A program made the position numbers and the translations under genes. Under the pieces are notes generated by a model, which was given only the letters and a program-made list of their open reading frames with translations, was not told where the DNA came from and ran no database searches. Positions 22,951-36,169 of a stretch of DNA of 64,000 nt are shown here, piece by piece. Source of the DNA: Tipula vernalis (taxonomy: Eukaryota > Arthropoda > Insecta > Diptera > Tipulidae); NCBI GenBank assembly GCA_958295665.1, contig OY282559.1, positions 128,315,605 to 128,379,604 on the forward strand. The letters run 5' to 3'. The stretch's first letter is position 1. Every line of letters begins with the position of its first letter.

Positions 22951-23585
22951 TAGGGGGCGAGTAGCAGGGTCAGCAGAGACACAACGATTTCAACAACAAC
23001 GTCAAGCAACACTACCTACAGTTAGTACAAATTTGGGTGACCGCATGGGAACATGATGATGGAACGAAATCTCGCCCCCCTCTCACAACCGCCGATGGAA
23101 AAAATGGTGGAGGGGAATAATAATAGTTGTTTACAGCTTTTCAGAAAAAAGAGTTTGCGGTACCAGGAAATTTGTGTTGTCATTGTGTCTTATTACAGGT
23201 TGGAGCAGTAGAGATGAACTTTAAAATTGTATTGTCTTGTGCTAAATAAATTACTAAAAAAATATATTACTAACAAATTTACTAACTATCAACTACTTAG
23301 GTGTCTGGAACCGGGTTGAGTCTTTGTTGCTAACATTCCTTTCCCATCCCTCGATCTTGTTATATGTAAAAAGGTGTACGACGGCGGCCTGGCCAGGGGC
23401 GGATATCACAACTATTAGACTTATGTGGTTACCGATGTGGCGCCTTTCTTTACGGGGTTTGGCTTCATGAGAGAAGAATGGTGTCGTGTTGTGTAACATG
23501 GGTATAGTGGTGTGGTATTCGCATTTATAATACGGGAGACTTGCTTAATGCTTGATCCGTACATCGCAATCAATCAATCAATCAA
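22951..23585 (+). mobile_element. 635-bp short retroposon with 23-bp target duplication
   Basis: A GC-richer insert in the satellite. The same 23-bp satellite segment, from TTAAGAACAATAAATGGCAT to its final TAA, stands on both sides at 22928-22950 and 23586-23608. This marks target-primed insertion. The element ends in a CAAT tandem tail (about 23565-23585). A second copy, less one or two small indels, is at 58877-59513. No long frame and no certain polymerase III boxes are visible, so it is a non-autonomous element, probably moved by a LINE with the same tail. The family was not recognised. Confidence 0.85.
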
Positions 23586-23867
23586 TTAAGAACAATAAAT
23601 GGCATTAAATACGGCTTACGTGATGTCACAAATATGAAGTATGTACTTAATTGAAATAAAACAAAAAAAAGTTTTTGATTTAACTAAAGACCAGGTACAA
23701 TTGTGATAATACATTTATACCTAAGCACCAGCTGATAAATTTGTATATAAATGTATGACACAATGTCCAACTATCACAAATGTGATACTTAATTTTAGAA
23801 TCACCCGAAGTCATTGAAAATTAAACCTTAGAATTAAGTTGTAAAATTTTGATGAGTTGACCTTTAA

Positions 23868-24103
23868 CACTAGAACTACCGACCGGCCAAAATGACCGGT
23901 TATACATTTATTGAATTCAATTATTTTAATTATTATGTTAATACGTTTGTGGGAATCTGTGATAACTTTTAATTTGACAACAAAGTAATTATGTTACAAT
24001 TCATCATAAACTTCCTAAAACATATTAACATCATAATTAAAAAAATTGAATTCCATAAATGGATAACCGGTCATTTTGACCGGTTGGTATTGTAGTTCTA
24101 GTG
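23868..24103. mobile_element. piggyBac-type MITE, 236 bp, TTAA flanks
   Basis: The element begins CACTAGAACTACCGACCGG and ends with the complementary CCGGTTGG...GTAGTTCTAGTG. An inner CCGGTCATTTTGACCGG palindrome is present at both ends. TTAA stands directly outside at 23864-23867 and 24104-24107, the target choice and duplication of piggyBac transposases. There is no coding capacity. The frame at 24015-24233 is read through its right half and is not a gene. Confidence 0.85.
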
Positions 24104-24479
24104 TTAAAACACCAAGTTCCAGATTCAGCAGTTTTATCTTGAAAAATATTTTCATTTTTCGAGAAAAATCACCCTCACATTTCTGTGGTGTGGGCCTTCT
24201 CGTATACATTATCCTGGTTGTTGTTTGCTTCATATATCCATATTAAGTTATTTAATCATATTCAAATCGCTTTCCATGCGAGGCCCAGATGAACCGACAA
24301 ACTGAGTTCGAAAGGTAAAGAAAAGATAATCACAAAACAAACATTTATTAAAAGTAAAATAAACTTTGTTTAATACGTATTCAGGTATCATAAAGTTTTA
24401 TTAATTAATTTAAGCAACTTGAATCACTTCTACTCTCCATGAGTACCACATAAAAAATATATGAATAATAATAATTAAT

Positions 24480-25640
24480 AATATATGTATAGATAACTAA
24501 AACTTATAGTTCTTAACCTACACATTCTAGCCGCTTTAAATCGGTTCCAAGTTGGCCAATGGCAATAGCCATCGTAGCGTTTCCCAAGAGACGGTAGGGA
24601 TATCGTTTTAATACGTTTGTTTATTTTTTCAAGCAAATTTTGTTCATCTTCACTGCTTGTGCTTGAGTCACTATTGGGTGCTTACGTTTTAGAGATGTTG
24701 AAAGTAATGAATTCCCTATATCTAGTCGAAATTCTAATAAATCTTTCACATTTTTTTTGAATTCCTTGAGAATCGCCATCCAGTCGATATGCCATGCGCT
24801 AACCACTGCCAAATCGATAAAATTTTGAGATACTTTGACCGACCACTTTACGGTTTTAATAAACGTCCTATAATATTCATGTAACTATTATATTCGGTTA
24901 TAATTAAAGGACAAGTAACTTGTATATATTTCTTGTCTTTTTTACTCCAACGTTCTTTTAATGTTTCAGGTTTCGTGCCACATATGGTCGAAGCAATAAG
25001 GACTGACTTTGTATCCCTCCACTTGTCCTTGAAACATCAGCATATGGAGCGATTATCTCAGAACTTTGGAACGATTTTTAGTCATGGCCGATGAAATTTT
25101 ATCAAGGTTGTATCCCGTCTTCCAATATAAAGTTATCCGAGGGAACGGTATACAATCAATTATAAGAAACATACCATATAGCTTCATAATTTCACTCGAT
25201 GTAGTTTGTAGCAATCTACTTTTTTGTTAAAGTAGTACATATTGGTGTATATAGCCGCATCTTCAAAATGTTGGTCGTTGAAGTATCTACGGAAATACTC
25301 TATTCGCAATTTTAGGTCACTATTTGAAGAACGTGCATCAACAACTGGTAGTATTTGTCTTCCAAAATCTGATCCACTGTACTCTGAACAGCGGGATTTT
25401 CCGTAATTGTGTTATTTGGCTAAAAATATGTACGAAGAGTTTAGAAATAGTCGTATTTACGAATTGATTACCAAAAAATAACCGGAACTATTTTATGGGC
25501 CACTGAGTGAACGAAATCACTCTGCTCCACAATTGCTTTATGTATAGTGAAATCCGGATCATTATCTTCGTCTCTATGTCTTCCGGATCAGAATCAGCAA
25601 GCAATCTCTGCAACTCAGTTTCAGCCACCAACCATTTACC
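24480..25640 (-). mobile_element. Second piggyBac transposase relic, core deleted
   Basis: Minus-strand remains similar in layout to the copy at 6990-9930. An acidic N-terminal part lies near 25610-25500 and FEDAAIYTNMYY near 25280-25240. PDEIMKLYGMFLI and a YWKTGYNLDKI stretch follow near 25205-25100. Sequence then jumps to TPETLKERWSKKDKKYIQV and VTCPLIITEYN near 24970-24890 and a C-terminal helix region (24812-24621). The catalytic core between about 25080 and 25020 is missing, and stops are frequent. The family call is firm, the boundaries are not. Confidence 0.75.
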
Positions 25641-26750
25641 TTTCGCAAATACAACTAAAAAAAAAATTTATGGCGTAAAGACTGTCAAATATTTGATAGT
25701 GAATTTTAATCATAATATTTAACTACTAAACAAATATCAAACTCATTGTTTATATCATAAATTTATGCGTTAATATTTTATGAATGAATACACATAAAAA
25801 CTTGAATTATATTCTAATTTTTAATAACCAAAAACAATTACTTACGGTCACTCAATTTTCCCAGTTTTGACATGATGGCAATCACCGCATAACCAAACTT
25901 TTTACAAAAGATATTGTTACGTTTTTGCCTTGTCAAATAAGGTTCGTATCACTGGATTGTGAATAATACAAAATCAATTTAATTTATCACCAACGAATTT
26001 ATTTATTTCACAAAATTTATTACAACACAGTTTATCAATAAAAATTCACAAAATCACTTTATATAAATTATTCTTAAATTTTACTGATCACTTTTACTTT
26101 TTATTTTACACTAAAACACTTTTTAAATCACTTTTTAATTCCTTTTAATCTTTATACTATCGCTTACCAAATATTACTAATAATCTTACAAGTTTAATCT
26201 ATCGCGTTCCAAATACGAATAATCCAATTCAATCTTGTTCGCCTTTTTATATACATAAACCAAGATTCTCGAAAGTTCACGACTTTTCCAGAAGAAGCGT
26301 AGAAACATTACGTAACAATTTTTATCATGGAAAATTCCATTTAATACAGTAAAACATTGAGCTATTAGTTTTACTTATTCTATTACACACTAGGTGTCAT
26401 CGTCACAGTATTATTACAAGAAACTTTAGTTTTTTTAGAAGTAAAACAACCGACTAATAGATGGAATCCAAATCGAATAGAAGAATATTTTCAGAAAATA
26501 AACTAAATGGCATGTCAAAAACACCAAATTTTAACCATCACGATCGTGACATCTGGGTTTTAAGTCATACTAAAGAGAGTTTAGAAAAATTTATTATGGC
26601 AGTAATATTTTTTTTTGACTCATATGTGACATGGAGGCTTTAAGCTATACAAAAAATAATAATTTGTACCGTCGCATATTCTAACCCTCTCATTTGTGAC
26701 ATCTGGGCTATAATTAGTTTAAAAAATAAATATACTTGGACTCGAAAGGG
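25641..26750. other. Stretch without gene, possible piggyBac end
   Basis: No supportable coding sequence. TTTGTGACATCTGGGCTATA near 26692 resembles the reverse complement of TGATGTCACAAATATGAAG near 23630. These could be relics of the two ends of the piggyBac element at 24480-25640, but TTAA was not seen beside them. Confidence 0.35.
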
Positions 26751-26754
26751 ATAA

Positions 26755-29700
26755 AGAAAGTTTAATTTAAACTAAAACGTTCACCCAGACTCGATAAAAA
26801 TTATTAAAACGCCCTAAGAACAACAAATGGCGGTGAATACGGCTCAAGATAATGATAAAATAGTTAAATTCTGCTGTTATTGAATTACAAGCAGGAAGAG
26901 AACATAAAAAATTAAACTAACACAACCACCAAAACTCGATAAAAATGATACAAACGCAATAAGAACAGTAAATGATACTGAATAAAGCACGCGATAATGA
27001 TAAAATCGTTAAATGTTATTTTGAATTACATGCAGGAAGAGAATATAAAATTTTAATTTACCCTAAAATCCATCAAGACACCAAGAACAATAAATGGCAC
27101 TGAATACTGCTCACCTTAATGATAAAATCGTTAAATGCAGTCGTCCGTACTTAGAAATGCGACATTAGTGATTGCTCTTATCGAATTACATAAAGGAGTA
27201 TAACATAAAAAGTTTAATTTACACTAAAACTTCCGCCGAAATTAGATAAAAATGTGTATAATGCCCTAAAAACAATAAATAACATTGACCACTGCTCACG
27301 ATTAGGATAAAATCGTTCAGTGCAGTCGTTTATACTTAGCAATGCGAAGTTGGTGACTGCAATTAAATGCAGGAAATGGACATGAAAAATTTAATTTACA
27401 ATAAAACCTTCTTTTAGACTCGATAAAAATTATTAAAACGCACTAAGAACAATAAATAAAATCGTTACAATTACTAATTGAATATTAATTGAATTACATG
27501 CAGAAAGCGAGCATAAAATGTATAATTTACACAAAAACTTCCACTCAAATACGATAAAAATGATTCTAACGAACTAAGAATAATTAATGGCACTGAATAA
27601 TTCACACGATAATGATAAAATCGATAAAAATTATTAAAACGCACTGAGAATAATGAATAACACTAAATACTGCACACGATAATTTCGTATTTAGAACAGG
27701 GACAGAAAGGAAGAGAATATATAAAGTTTAATTTATTCTGAAACATCCACCCACACGAGATAAAAATTATTCAAACGCACAATGGGCAGTAAATAACACT
27801 AAATACCGCTCACGATAATGATAAAATCGTTACTTAGAAATTACTTAGAAATAAGGAATTGGTTAAAGCTGTTATTTAATTATATGCAAGAATACCATAA
27901 AAAGTTTAATTTAGACTAAAATGTCCACTCAAACAAGATAAAAATGATTCCAACGCACTGATAACAATAAATGACATTGAATACTGCGCACGATAATGAT
28001 AAAATCGTTAAATGCAGTCACTCGTACTTAAAAATAAGAAATTGGTGATTGCTGTTATTGAATTACATGAAGAAAGAAAACATAAAAAGTTAAACTAACT
28101 CATCCACCAAAACTCAATCAAAATGATCCAAACTCACTAAGAACAGTAAATAATACTAAGTACAGCACACGATAATGATAAAATCGTTAAATGGTATTTT
28201 TAATTACATGCAGGAGAGAACTCAACAAATTTAATTTACACTAAACCCCACCAAGACACGATAAAAATTATACAAACGCACTAAAACATTGAATACTGCA
28301 CACGATAGTGATAAAATCGTTAAATGAAAAAATACAATCATTCATATTTAGCAATGCGAAATCGGTAAGTGCTGTTAGTAGTGAAGCAATTAGATTTCTA
28401 GCTCAGTAGCCTCAGTAGTAATTTAGGGGAAATATAAAAATTTAGGAACAAGCTGGCATTTAGGGGTACAGCGTCATATAGGTGAAATATGAGCATTTAG
28501 GGGAACCCCATTTAGGGCACATTTCAACATTTAGGTAAATTATTTGACTACTTACCGACCTTATTTGACTACTTACCGATAGTTCAGGGGAAATGACGGT
28601 CTTCTTGAAATAGTCAAGTCATCATTTAGGGGAAACAACAACATTTAGGGGAAATTGTTTGACTACTCGCCGGTAGATTGTAGCAAAGTTAATTTCCGCA
28701 TTTAGGTGAGATTTACTATTCATCAGTAGATGCAAAACTAAAATGATGTGTGTCCATGCTAAGTACTAAAATGAGTCCATGCTACGTACTAAAATCGATG
28801 GATAATAATCTTTTATGGAGTACTAAAATGAGATCATGCTACTGAAATGAGTCCATGCTAAATACTAAAATTGATAGATAATAATTTTTTATGTAGTACT
28901 AAAATGAGATCGTGCTAACTACTAAAAATGATGTAAAATAATCAATTTGTAATTTAATAAATTACATGCAGGAAGAGTATAAAAAGGATTAATTTATACT
29001 AAAGCTTTCACTTAGACTCAATAAATGTAATTAAATAATGATCAAATCGTTAAATGATGTCGTTCGTAATAAAAATGAGAAATTGGTGATTGCTGTTATT
29101 GAATTTCATGCGGGAAGAGAACATAAAATGTTACCATAACACATCTACCAAAACTCGATAGAATAAATGATACTGAATGATGCACAGGAAATGATAAAAT
29201 CGTTAAATGTTAGTTTTAATTACATGCAGGAAGAGAACATAAAAATTTTAATTTATACTGAAACCCACCAAGACACTATAAAAATGATTTAAACGCACCA
29301 AGAACAATAAATAGCGCTAAATATGGCTCACGATATTGATAAAATCTTTAACTGTTGTTTTGAAACTGAAACTCCCACCCACACGCAATAAATACACGAT
29401 AATGATAAAATCGTTACTTAGAAATGCGAAATTGGTGATACCTTTTATTAAATTACAGGCAACAAGACAGCCTAAAAAATTTAACTTACACTAATACTTC
29501 CACTGAAACAAGATAAAAATGATTCCACGCACCAGTCATTAATTAATCGCTGTTATTAAATTGTATGCAGGAAGAAAACATAAAAAGTTTAATTTACACT
29601 AAAACTTTCATACAGGCTTGGTAAAAATTTTTAAAACAGCCTAAAAACAATAAATGGTACTAAATAAGGCTCACGATAATGATGAAATCGTTAAATTGAA

Positions 29701-30035
29701 TGTTGAATTACATGCAGGAAGAGAACATTGATAGTCTAATTTACATTAAAACTTCCACTCAAACTCGATAAAAATAATTCAAACGCAGAATTGATAACAA
29801 TAAAGGGCACTGAATAGTGTCCACGATAATGATAAAATTGTTAAACGATTCGTTCTTAAAAATGTTAAATGAGTGTTTGCCGTTATTTAAATGCATGCAG
29901 GAAGAGAACATAAAAAGTTTAATTTACGCTAAAACGGTGACCCAAACTCGATAAAAAACTTTTATAACGCATTAAGAACAATAAATAACAAGAAATACGG
30001 CTCACGATATTAATAAAATCGTAAAATTCAGACGT
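26755..30035. repeat. ~185-bp satellite family, block 2
   Basis: Continuation of the satellite of block 1 with about 15 diverged full and short units, all forward as far as I can follow. It is interrupted at 28390-28930 by unrelated short repeats. It stops abruptly at about 30030 against an insertion with a different composition. Confidence 0.85.
28390..28930. repeat. Short-unit repeats inside satellite block 2
   Basis: Two different simple arrays sit side by side. From 28421 to about 28712 the motif CATTTAGGGGAAA recurs at irregular spacing, with two copies of TTATTTGACTACTTACCGA. From about 28760 to 28930 the motif TACTAAAATGAG(T/A)CCATGCTA recurs with a longer alternation that includes GATAATAATNTTTTATG. 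Neither matches the 185-bp unit. Confidence 0.75.
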
Positions 30036-30425
30036 TCCTTGTTACGAAGCACACCTCCCCACCATAGTGTATGAAGGGTAGCGTGATTCGCAACAAGAAA
30101 AAATTTCCCTCGCATGGACTACTACTGCAGCACTTTTCCTGGACTAGGTGACAGTCGTGGGGGTGGAGTTAAAAAAAAATGTAGTAGTATACGAAAGACT
30201 AGTAGATGCTGCAATGGGATGTTAAGGTTCAAAAAGTATGATAAACCCTATGTAGATATATAAAACAATGCAAACCAAAAAAAAACAAAATGTAGGGTTT
30301 TATTGTATAATACCAGCTTTTAGCTTACTGTCATATAAAACAAGACCGTTGATGGATTGGCCTTAGTGTCTACGCCTCCCGAACGAAGTGTTATATGATT
30401 GGACACTTCCCTCCCTTACATTGAA
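30029..30425. mobile_element. Possible solo LTR
   Basis: A GC-richer insert begins TGTTACGAAGCACACC and could end CTCCCTTACA, the TG...CA form of an LTR. It contains a TATATAAAAC box at about 30257 and follows satellite sequence directly. No matching target duplication was seen and no internal retroelement sequence accompanies it. It could equally be another kind of insert. Confidence 0.3.
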
Positions 30426-32264
30426 CACTAAATCACGGCATTATTTTTAAGGATATATTAAAATAACATAATTACGGCATTGACTAAGTAGATGTAATAC
30501 TAACAAATGTAAAGAACATTATTGAATTAAGTAAAGATGAATAAATAAATAAGATTCTCAACACTGAACAAACGAAGACATACGAATATTCCTCTTATGC
30601 ATATTAATATTAATGAACGTAACCAATAAAGTAAATCAACAACGAAAAGAAATTAGGTACTAAAATTCAAGAATTAATTTTAATAAAATTTAAGAACATT
30701 TATTCCCAAATAAATTAATAATAATCATAATTTAATTAAACGAATCAATCATGCATGCCAAAAATTATTGATAATAAACGTAGAATTAATAATAATAAAA
30801 AAAAAACAATAATTTGATAATGAAAACTAATACATCAATAACGGATCGATCCCCCTAACACCTCAACGCCATAATAATAATATTATATATTAATACTAAT
30901 ATCTCTATTGATATACTAATTTAGAAATTTGAATTATTTTCTGAAAAAAATGTACTTTAACATTTTTTTTTTTAGCAAATTATAAGATTCATAAAAGTTT
31001 ATACATTCTTCATGGCAATAATATGAATAATTAATAAATTTGAATAAATAGTAATTTATAAGTTAATAAATAAGCATTATGCGCTATATGAAATAATTTA
31101 TATTATTTCCATATAATCTAGATAATTAAATAATACATTTTGTTATGCACTTAGCTGTAACACCAACAGAAGATCATAACGGATTAACGGCCCTCTAATG
31201 CATGACTAATTCATTTTGTCCAAATTTTGTTCAATAGGCGGAACCAAATAATGCCGCAATCAAAACTTCCTAGGAAGAGTCCAGAATCTTCAGTTTCTGA
31301 AACAGAAACCGTACTCTTAAGTCTTCCGTATCTAAATTGTTCCTTAGCCGGTTCTCTCTGTTTCCAAGAAATATTAAGTAGGATAAAAACAGCTCAGTTG
31401 TACTGTGAATGTAAAAACAACAACAAAAAAAACGATGTAATTATGACTAAGGTTCTACCTTTGAATTCCAAAACGGTGGAATTAAAGAAATACATGTATA
31501 AAAGTATCTTTACCGTTTAACTTTCTAGAAAAAGTTGAAGAAACCGTGCTAAAACGATCACGGTCTATTCCTTTTCTTAAGACTTGAAATTTAAGGAATC
31601 ACTGTATATAAAAAAAAACTTGATAAAACAAAATCCCGCACTGTCACACAAAAAAAAATTAACCAAATGTTAATTTTAATTAATTAATTACACTTACGAA
31701 ATTTTTAATTGTATTTACATATATTTCACTCACAGGAATTTAATTTCGATGTACATAAATATTTTATTATTTTTATTTTATTTTTTTTTCCAATTTATAA
31801 CTACGACGAACACTGAAATGCTTCGATACTTGAAAACAGAATGAACGTCGGAGCATATTTTGATCGCTTGCAATTATTTGGTAATAAAGATTACCCGCTA
31901 TATTATGAAAGTACATAATATAAAACAACAATTACATAGTCAACAAAATATATGACCAGCAAGTACATAACATTTGAAAAAAAAACAAAAAAAAATTACA
32001 TTTTTATGGCGATCCAGTTAATGGTGACAACAAAACAAAAAATAATAGGTTCAACATTGAATGTTCTTACCATTCAACAAAATTCTCATATCTAAATCAA
32101 ATGTATTCAACATAAATAGGGTACATGTAAATAATATGCATAAGAGAAAATCACGTAAACCTCGATTTCACGCGTATTAGGTCAGTGGTAAAATACAGCA
32201 AAACAGAAATTTCAAACTTCAACCATGTAGCAATTTTGAACAACCAAAATTGTCACATCCTACT
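30426..32264. other. AT-rich stretch without confirmed gene
   Basis: No recognised feature. The longest frame, 31227-31520 (97 residues, plus strand), has no family motif and no convincing start context; I do not call it a gene. Confidence 0.45.
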
Positions 32265-33600
32265 TAGAAATGCGAAATTGATAATTGCTCTAATTGAATT
32301 AAATGCAGGAATAGAATAAGAAAAGTTCTAAAACTTTTACACAGGCGCTATAAAAATTATTGAACGCTGAATACGGCTCATGTTAATAATAAAATCGTTA
32401 AATGCAGACGTTCGTACTTAAAAATGCGAAATTGGTGGTTGCTGTTACTGAATTGCATGCAGGAAGAGAACACAAAAAGTTTAATTTACACTAAAAATTC
32501 CACTCAAACAAGATAAAAATGATTAAAACGCACTAAAAACAATTAATGGCACTAAATACTGCATACAATAATGATAAAATCGTTAAATGCAATCATTAGT
32601 ATTTAGAAATGCGAAATCGGTAATTGCTTTTTTGAATTACATGCAGGAAGAGAACATAAATGTTCAATTTACATTAAAACTTCCACTCAAACTCGATAAA
32701 AATTTGTATAAGGCACAAAGAACAATAAATAACCTTGAGTACGGCTCACGATAATTATTAAATCGTTAAAAGCGGCCGTTCAATTGAATTACATGTAGGA
32801 AGAGAACATGAAATGTTAAACTAACACATCGACCAAAACTCGATAAAAATTATCCAAACGCACTAAGAACAGTAAATGATACTCAAAGAAGTACACGATA
32901 ATGATAAAATCGTTAAATGTTATTTTGAATTACATGCAGGAAGAGAACATACAAATTTTAATTGACACTAAAACCCACCAAGAAACGATAAAAATGATTT
33001 AAACGCACTAAGAACGATAATGATAAAATTTTTAACTGTTGTTTTGAATTACATGCAGGAAGAGAATATACAAAGTTTAATTTATTCTCAAACTTCCACC
33101 CACACGCGATAAAACGCGATGGACATGCGTCAGTAAATGACGCTAAATATGGCTCACAATAATGATGAACTTGTAAAATATGTCATTTGTAATTAGAAAT
33201 GCGAAATTAGGAAACGCTGTTATTGAATTACATGCAGGAAGAAAACATAAAAAGTTTAATTTACACTAAAACTTCCAACTTAACTCTTAACTTCCAACTT
33301 AGCCAAAGAAATAAAAAATAAAACGAAACCCAACCTTATTACAAAACTTCCACCCAAACTTGATGAAAATGATTCCAACGCATTAAGAACAATAAATGGA
33401 ACTGAAAACTGTCCACGATAATGATGAAATTGTTAAATGCAGAGATTCGTTCTTAGAAATGTTAAATTGGTGATTGCCGTTATTAAATTACACGCAAGAA
33501 GATAACATAAAACATTTAATTTACAGTAAAACGTCCACCCGAACACGATACAAATGATTCCAACGCACTAAAATCAATGAATGTTACTGAATATCGATGC
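32265..33600. repeat. ~185-bp satellite family, block 3
   Basis: About seven diverged units with the same landmarks as block 1, including CGATAATGATAAAATCGTTA and TTACATGCAGGAAGAGAA. A short unrelated stretch of about 60 bp interrupts it near 33285-33345. Confidence 0.8.
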
Positions 33601-33629
33601 ATATTCCAGAATGAACCTTATATAAGTAA

Positions 33630-35830
33630 CATATAATGTTTTCAATGTGTAAGGATCATGAAATTCTTTGCCATACTGCAGGCCTACTAGCTTTGTTAAT
33701 TATTAAATCTATATGCTTGTTAAAACTCAAGTTGTTCGAAAATAAAACTCCTAAGCCACGCATTATTAATACTCTACTCACAACTTCATCATACAGTATA
33801 TACGGTACTTCAACACAAGATGTACGAGATTTAGAGAAAGACATTACTTTACATTTGGAGATGTTTAACCTTAGTTTATTACGGACAGTCCAGTCACAAA
33901 ATAAATTTAATTCATTTTGAACACGTATAGTGTCACAAGCAGATTTTATCTCTGCTTATATCTTTATATCATTCGCATACATCAAACATTTACAAAAATT
34001 AAAACAGTCAATAACATCATTGATGAAAAGTATAAATTAAAATGGGCCAAGATGACTGTCCTGAGGGATACCAGAGGACTCTACATATGAATCCGATGCA
34101 GTATCCATAACTTTAACACATTGCGTGCGATTCGTTAAGTATGAAGCAATCCAACTAAGAGGGATAAATTCATTATTCATACAATCAAGTTTTTCTAATA
34201 ATAAGACGTGATCCAACTTATCAAAAGCTTTTGAAAAATCCGTATAAATTACATCAACTTGAACTCTCTGGCTTAAAACATCGTATAAGTAATTAGAAAA
34301 TACCATCAAATTAGTTACGGTAGATCTACCCTGCACAAATCCGTGCTGGCAAAGGGCTAACATAATTCATTAAAATAAACTCAAGTCTTTGCTTTACTAA
34401 CATTTCAAACAATTTAGGAATGACGGAAAGAATATTGATTGGTCTATAACATATAATATCACACTTTGAACCAGACTTAAACACTGGCCGAACAAATGCG
34501 GTTTTCCATATATCAGGAAAAATACCCTTTTGAAGACTAATGTTAAACATATAATATAACGGTTCAGCTAAACAATGAGCACAATTTTTTTAAAATGATC
34601 GATGGAATCCCACCCGGGCCGGTGCCTTTAAACGTATCAAGATGTAATACTTTAGATGTAAACCAACCAAAATTTCCTGTTTCGTAAGTTGAAGGACATT
34701 TAACTTATCGCTTGATGGGCCATTACCGAAACTAGAATCATTCTTCTTCTCAAAAACACCCTTGAAAAAATGTACAAAAGCATTACATATCGCCTCAGGA
34801 CCGGAAATTGAGTCCCCATTGTGAGACATTACTGTTGGAAAACCTACAGATTTTCTTTTATCATCAATAAATGAAAAAAATCTTTTAGGATTACTTCTTA
34901 TTTCATCCTCAATTCGTAAAATATAAATATTGTAAAGAAAATCATTAAGATATTTGAATTCTTTCCTTAACATACAATATTTTTCAAAATCCGTACCATT
35001 ACCAGAACGCTTAAATAACGTACTAGCCTTAGATTTGCGGTTAGCAAGATTTTTCAACGAATGGTTAAACCACGGTTCACTGTACTCACAGCATGTCGCC
35101 TTTTTGGGAACAAACTGGTCAAATCCTGCATTTACAGCACCATAAAACCGTTCAACAATTTTGGAAATATTATTATAATTATTATTATTCACTAAAAACT
35201 CAGACCAGTCAATTTTACCAAAATATTCATGTCAGCACAAGCTAACGCATGAACTGATTGAATTGATTTAAGCACCAGATCAAGAATACGACCCCAAAGC
35301 ATCATCTATAAGGATCCACTCAATTTTAGGTAAATTAAAATCACCAACTATTAAAATGTGATCGTCTTGTAGTATCAACGGCAATATCTCCTTCGTGATC
35401 AATTCTGTAAAGCTTATATAGACATCCCCAGCACTGCCGAACGGAATATAAATACCAATGATAAAAAGCCAAAAGGAACCGCACTTTACCTTAACAGCCA
35501 GTAATTCGCAAATGTCGCATCTAATATTTAATTGCTGGAATGTTAATTCATTGCTAACTGCTATGATAACGCCACCACCTCGATGATCAGATACACTGGA
35601 ATCCACATAGCGATCACGAGGAAAAACAGTATAAACAGATGGAAAAAATGCAGCTACATTAAACGTACTATTTAACCAAGTTTCACCAAAAAGTATCAAA
35701 TCGTAGTCATTTACAAGTATCGAGGAGTAAATAGTTTTAGCTTTGGTTCGAATGCCGCTACAATCATGGTAGTACACATGTAAACTATTGCGTCGAGTTG
35801 CTGGTATATTAATGGCATGTGGTGTATGGC
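33630..35830 (-). mobile_element. Dead CR1/Jockey-like LINE, ORF2 nearly end to end
   Basis: A minus-strand ORF2 in five frames. Endonuclease is at 35777-35280 (LILFGETWLNST, GGGVIIAVS, ILIVGDFNLP). The linker is at 35192-34590 (EPWFNHSLKNLANRKSKA). Reverse transcriptase is at 34550-34326 (GIFPDIWKTAFV) and 34363-34037 (CQHGFVQGRSTVTNL, TDFSKAFDKLDH, SGIPQDS). The following catalytic box reads YAND instead of YADD near 33985-33970. The thumb is at 33844-33656. The altered catalytic Asp together with the frame breaks shows it is inactive. It is close in type to the element at 11780-14392. Confidence 0.85.
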
Positions 35831-36169
35831 TTAACTATTTCTTTTGAATTTGATTATCAATAAATGAAATTGATACAATTAGTTATTTACTAAGATAATT
35901 CAATTTTTTTTTATGTATAAATGAGAGTATAATGGCAATGTAATTTTTCTTATTTTTCAACTGAATATATACCAGACATATACCATTTTAGATGTAACTA
36001 ACGAATACCAAGGAGCAATAACTTGGTCCACAAAACAACCCCCAGTCGCTGAAAGCTAGCCGGCTGACATATACTTTGTGGATCAACCGAAGAAGAGTCT
36101 GCAGCGGATTTATATTTGTTTTGAATATCGAGATGTTTATACAACTCGGTACAATACGACTCACTATTA
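35831..36169. other. Stretch without gene
   Basis: AT-rich, with a GC-richer piece at about 36030-36110 that I could not assign. Confidence 0.4.

Noticed and set aside
31227..31520. 97-residue frame as a gene
   Set aside because: No family motif, composition like the surroundings, and no support for start or splicing.
20690..33600. CRISPR-like array from regularly spaced repeats
   Set aside because: Units of about 185 bp are contiguous and diverged, without unique spacers. The context is an insect genome.
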